A stretch of DNA of 64,000 nt, from assembly GCF_004208415.1 (NCBI RefSeq), contig NZ_CP035758.1:1984001-2048000 (forward strand). Direction: 5' to 3'. The stretch comes from Ktedonosporobacter rubrisoli (GTDB taxonomy: Bacteria > Chloroflexota > Ktedonobacteria > Ktedonobacterales > Ktedonobacteraceae). Positions 61,882-64,000 of the stretch are shown here, in pieces. Position 1 is the stretch's first letter. Every line of letters starts with the position of its first letter. The notes below the pieces were generated by a model that worked only from the letters and a program-made list of their open reading frames with translations, did no database searches and had not been told where the DNA came from. The position numbers and the translations under genes are program-made.

Positions 61882-62340
61882 ATGGACACAAGCTTATTCG
61901 AGCGTTTGAGTGCTATCCTGAGCAGCGCTGATCCGCGTGCTCACAAAGCCCGGCGCATTGCCGAACTGCTACGTGAGGAGTGCGGCTATCATTGGGTTGG
62001 CGTTTACGAAGTCGATAGCGCCGAAATCGCGGCAATTGCCTGGAGCGGTCCCACGGCTCCCGCCTATCCACGCTTTCCGGCCAGCAAGGGATTATGTGGC
62101 GAGGCTGTGCGAACTGGTGAGATCATTGTCGTCAACGATGTTGCTACAGATCCCCGCTATCTTACCACCTTCACCACCACTAGATCCGAAATTGCTGTAC
62201 CCATCAAACATCCCATCATCGGCCGTACCATTGGCATCATCGACGCCGAAAGCGAGCTCCCGCATGCCTTTGCGCCCGCCGATTGCAACTTTCTTGAGGA
62301 TTGCGCGCTTATGTTGGGAGCATTTATCGATTCTCATTAG
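61882..62340 (+). CDS. GAF-domain protein
   Basis: A 152-residue single GAF domain: YHWVGVYEVDSAEIAAIAWSGP, then FPASKGLCGEAVRTGEIIVVNDVATDPRY and TTRSEIAVPIKHPIIGRTIGIIDAESELPHAFAPAD. It looks like free methionine-R-sulfoxide reductase, but of the three cysteines used by that enzyme only the one in KGLCGEAV remains, so reductase activity is doubtful. The start at 61882 follows AAGGAGAAAGTT; the earlier ATG at 61867 overlaps this ribosome site. It may bind a small ligand. It is controlled by the terminator upstream. Confidence 0.8.
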   Translation: MDTSLFERLSAILSSADPRAHKARRIAELLREECGYHWVGVYEVDSAEIAAIAWSGPTAPAYPRFPASKGLCGEAVRTGEIIVVNDVATDPRYLTTFTTTRSEIAVPIKHPIIGRTIGIIDAESELPHAFAPADCNFLEDCALMLGAFIDSH

Positions 62341-62439
62341 AACATAATTCCGACACTATGTACTGTCGACATGATGTTTGTGAAACTATGATTTTTAACT
62401 TACTGGGCTGCCTGCTTAGCGCTAGAGAAGGAGAAGATA

Positions 62440-63207
62440 GTGCGCATCTCGCAAAATTGCTATGCCCTGACGGGGCTCTCTTTTGTTCCACCCTGGTCGG
62501 TCAATGCGGGTTTTATTACAGGCGAAAGTCGTACACTGATTGTCGATACCGGAGCAAACACGCTCTCTGCCCAGACCATCCATGGCTATGCTAGTGCTAC
62601 TCGCCCCGGCAACGCCTTGAGCGTAATCAATACGGAGCAGCACCTTGATCATGTTGGAGGAAATGGCTACTTTCGCGCGTTTGGCCTTGAGATCTATGGG
62701 CACAGTCAGCTTAAGCGTAAGGAAGAAGATTTGCACGAGGCTATGGTTGAGCTGAACGCACTGATCCCTAACCGGGTACGCCGGGACGCGCATGAAGAGC
62801 GTGTCTTCTATGGCGGAACGCACCTGGCCAATCCCAGCATTCTACTGGCAGAGGAGACAAGGCTAGATCTGGGTTCTTTAGAAGTTCAGATCTTCTTCAC
62901 ACCGGGGCATACGCCAACAAATCTTTCACTCTATATTCCGGCTGATGGCGTGCTCTTCTGTGGCGATTGCATCATCTCTGGCTATCTGCCTAATCTTGAA
63001 AGTGGCGATCCGGCGGCCTGGCAGCGCTGGCTAGCTTCTTTGAATACTATTGAGCGCCTGGGACCGCGTATAGTTATGCCAGGGCATGGTAACGTGTTGC
63101 GGGATGAAGAGATAGGGGCCACACTACAGCATATCCGCTCAGTACTCTATCGCGCTATCGAGACCGGCCACGCGCCAACCCTAGCAGGGCAAGAGGATGA
63201 GGTATGA
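62440..63207 (+). CDS. Metallo-beta-lactamase-fold hydrolase
   Basis: A 255-residue MBL-fold protein. The metal motif is NTEQHLDHVGGN, with Glu in place of the first His of HxHxDH. Further ligands are in FFTPGHTPTNLS, LFCGDCIISGYLP and VMPGHGNVL. The changed first ligand is known from some family members with different metal use or partners. The start is a GTG with AAGGAGAAGATA upstream. It ends in an ATGA overlap with a 59-codon frame. Substrate unknown. Confidence 0.82.
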   Translation: MRISQNCYALTGLSFVPPWSVNAGFITGESRTLIVDTGANTLSAQTIHGYASATRPGNALSVINTEQHLDHVGGNGYFRAFGLEIYGHSQLKRKEEDLHEAMVELNALIPNRVRRDAHEERVFYGGTHLANPSILLAEETRLDLGSLEVQIFFTPGHTPTNLSLYIPADGVLFCGDCIISGYLPNLESGDPAAWQRWLASLNTIERLGPRIVMPGHGNVLRDEEIGATLQHIRSVLYRAIETGHAPTLAGQEDEV

Positions 63208-63383
63208 AGCCCGCAATGACAGCCTTTTCACTGCTTATTAAGGGAGCATTTCTTGCTTTGCCAATCCACATAACAAAGCCTGAGGCTTACCTGTTTGCCA
63301 TATATATTCAACAGCAGAGTCAGCGGCAACAGCAACAACGTTGCCGATCTGGCCCTGTAATTCTGTGTCCTGCTATAGCCTAG
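63204..63383 (+). CDS. 59-residue small protein or leader, coupled to the MBL gene
   Basis: Starts at the ATGA overlap with the MBL-fold gene. MKPAMTAFSLLIKGAFLALP, then a Gln-rich QQQSQRQQQQRCRSGP and end LCPAIA. The N-terminus could be a short hydrophobic helix. A terminator follows 18 bases after the stop, before the LysE gene. It may be a regulatory leader rather than a functional protein. Confidence 0.4.
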   Translation: MKPAMTAFSLLIKGAFLALPIHITKPEAYLFAIYIQQQSQRQQQQRCRSGPVILCPAIA

Positions 63384-63401
63384 CGCGGGCTGCACTCTAC
63401 A

Positions 63402-63438
63402 TCGCCGGATCGCCAAAACGGGTCCGGCGATTTTTTTT
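63402..63438 (+). terminator. Intrinsic terminator before the LysE-type gene
   Basis: TCGCCGGA (63402-63409) pairs with TCCGGCGA (63423-63430), followed by eight T. It ends 57 bases before the exporter start codon and closes the MBL unit, or attenuates read-through into the exporter. Confidence 0.8.
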
Positions 63439-63495
63439 GTTACGTTTCATCGCTGCCAGCATTACATTGATACGATAATAAAAGGAGAAATAAGG

Positions 63496-64000
63496 ATGTT
63501 TGCGTTTTTCATGCGTGGTTTACTGATTGGTCTCCCTCTCGCTGCTACGATTGGTCCGATGAGCATTCTCTGTATTCAACGCACGCTGCACAAAGGCTAT
63601 CGTTATGGACTGGCATCGAGCCTTGGCGTTGCTAGCGCCGATGCGACCTATGGTAGTATCGCCGGCTTTGGCCTGACTGTACTGATCAGCCTTCTGCTAA
63701 GCTGGCAATTCTGGATTCATCTGCTCGGTGGGATGGCGCTCATTTTTCTTGGCGTCAAGATACTGCTCTCGCGCCCTGCCGAGAAGGCAGCTACAGAACG
63801 AGCCCACAATCTGCCGGGGGCCTATCTCTCTACCTACCTTCTAACCCTGGCCAATCCCCTAACCATTCTCTGGTTTAGCGCTATCTTTGCCAGCATTGGT
63901 AGCGGCCTGCAGGGAAGCTATGCCATAGCGACAGTAGTTGTAATCGGGATCTTTTGTGGCTCGGCTACTGGCATCTGCCTTGTGACGGGCTGTGCCTGGC
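63496..64000 (+). CDS. LysE/RhtB-family exporter (3' truncated by window)
   Basis: The first 168 residues of an amino-acid-exporter-like membrane protein. The family start FMRGLLIGLPLAATIGPMSILCIQRTLHKGYRYGLASSLGVASADATYG is clear, with the GP in helix 1. The later ANPLTILWFSAIFA is also typical. AAAGGAGAAATAAGG precedes the ATG. LysE proteins export basic or other amino acids; the substrate is unknown. A terminator 57 bases upstream suggests controlled expression. Confidence 0.88.
   Translation, partial: MFAFFMRGLLIGLPLAATIGPMSILCIQRTLHKGYRYGLASSLGVASADATYGSIAGFGLTVLISLLLSWQFWIHLLGGMALIFLGVKILLSRPAEKAATERAHNLPGAYLSTYLLTLANPLTILWFSAIFASIGSGLQGSYAIATVVVIGIFCGSATGICLVTGCAW

Noticed and set aside
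62301..62594. 97-codon frame across the GAF/MBL gap
   Set aside because: Overlaps both genes in a different frame; no ribosome site.

Overview
The window reads as a piece of a bacterial chromosome with about 50-55 % G+C. Gene content suggests a member of the class Ktedonobacteria (Chloroflexota). The pointers are a very large LuxR/MalT-type regulator with an unusual N-terminal domain, a BTAD-domain regulator, an ECF sigma factor carrying C-terminal zinc ribbons, and many TetR, MerR and LysR regulators next to small detoxifying or modifying enzymes. The taxonomic call is an inference; no rRNA, tRNA or CRISPR array is visible.

Layout. 1-12.9 kb: single metabolic and regulatory genes: the end of a copper amine oxidase, a DraRnl-type RNA ligase, a TetR + glycosyltransferase pair, a cupin, PhzF-like and MetX-like enzymes, a proline-iminopeptidase-like hydrolase, a LuxR/MalT regulator and a LysR regulator. 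13.26-30.28 kb: a remnant head-gene module of a tailed phage, almost all on the + strand: portal, fused protease-capsid, structural proteins, a tail-like protein, a connector-like protein, small membrane proteins and the large terminase. Three of its genes carry frameshifts. The module has no integrase, lysis, tail-tube or tape-measure gene, and it holds two inverted cargo genes. Its capsid gene is interrupted by a 297-nt group I intron (18624-18920); removing the intron restores the conserved capsid C-terminus. This is the most striking object in the window.

30.4-41.8 kb: a DUF1989 protein, then a cluster with a Tes-like radical SAM enzyme, an ArsM-like methyltransferase, a CDP-alcohol phosphatidyltransferase, a membrane protein and a mercuric-reductase-like flavoprotein. 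An identical 18-nt imperfect palindrome lies before this cluster and again before the following epimerase gene. Then come a flavin/PLP-type oxidase, a MerR regulator with a textbook long-spacer promoter, a DinB protein and a tiny membrane protein. 42-47.8 kb: a nucleotidyltransferase, a BTAD regulator and an operon of four small unknown genes.

47.8-55 kb: a probable RNA-repair operon (methyltransferase, RNA ligase, HD-Pnk end-healing enzyme) starting from a near-leaderless promoter. An ECF sigma factor and a membrane serine hydrolase follow, bounded by two copies of the HD-Pnk/LysR 3' junction; the second copy includes a decayed HD-Pnk fragment. 55-64 kb: a LysR/EamA divergent pair, LtrA, a VOC protein, a degenerate REC-HATPase protein, a TPP riboswitch with terminator driving thiC, a GAF protein behind a small attenuator-like transcript, an MBL-fold protein and the start of a LysE-type exporter behind a second leader with terminator.
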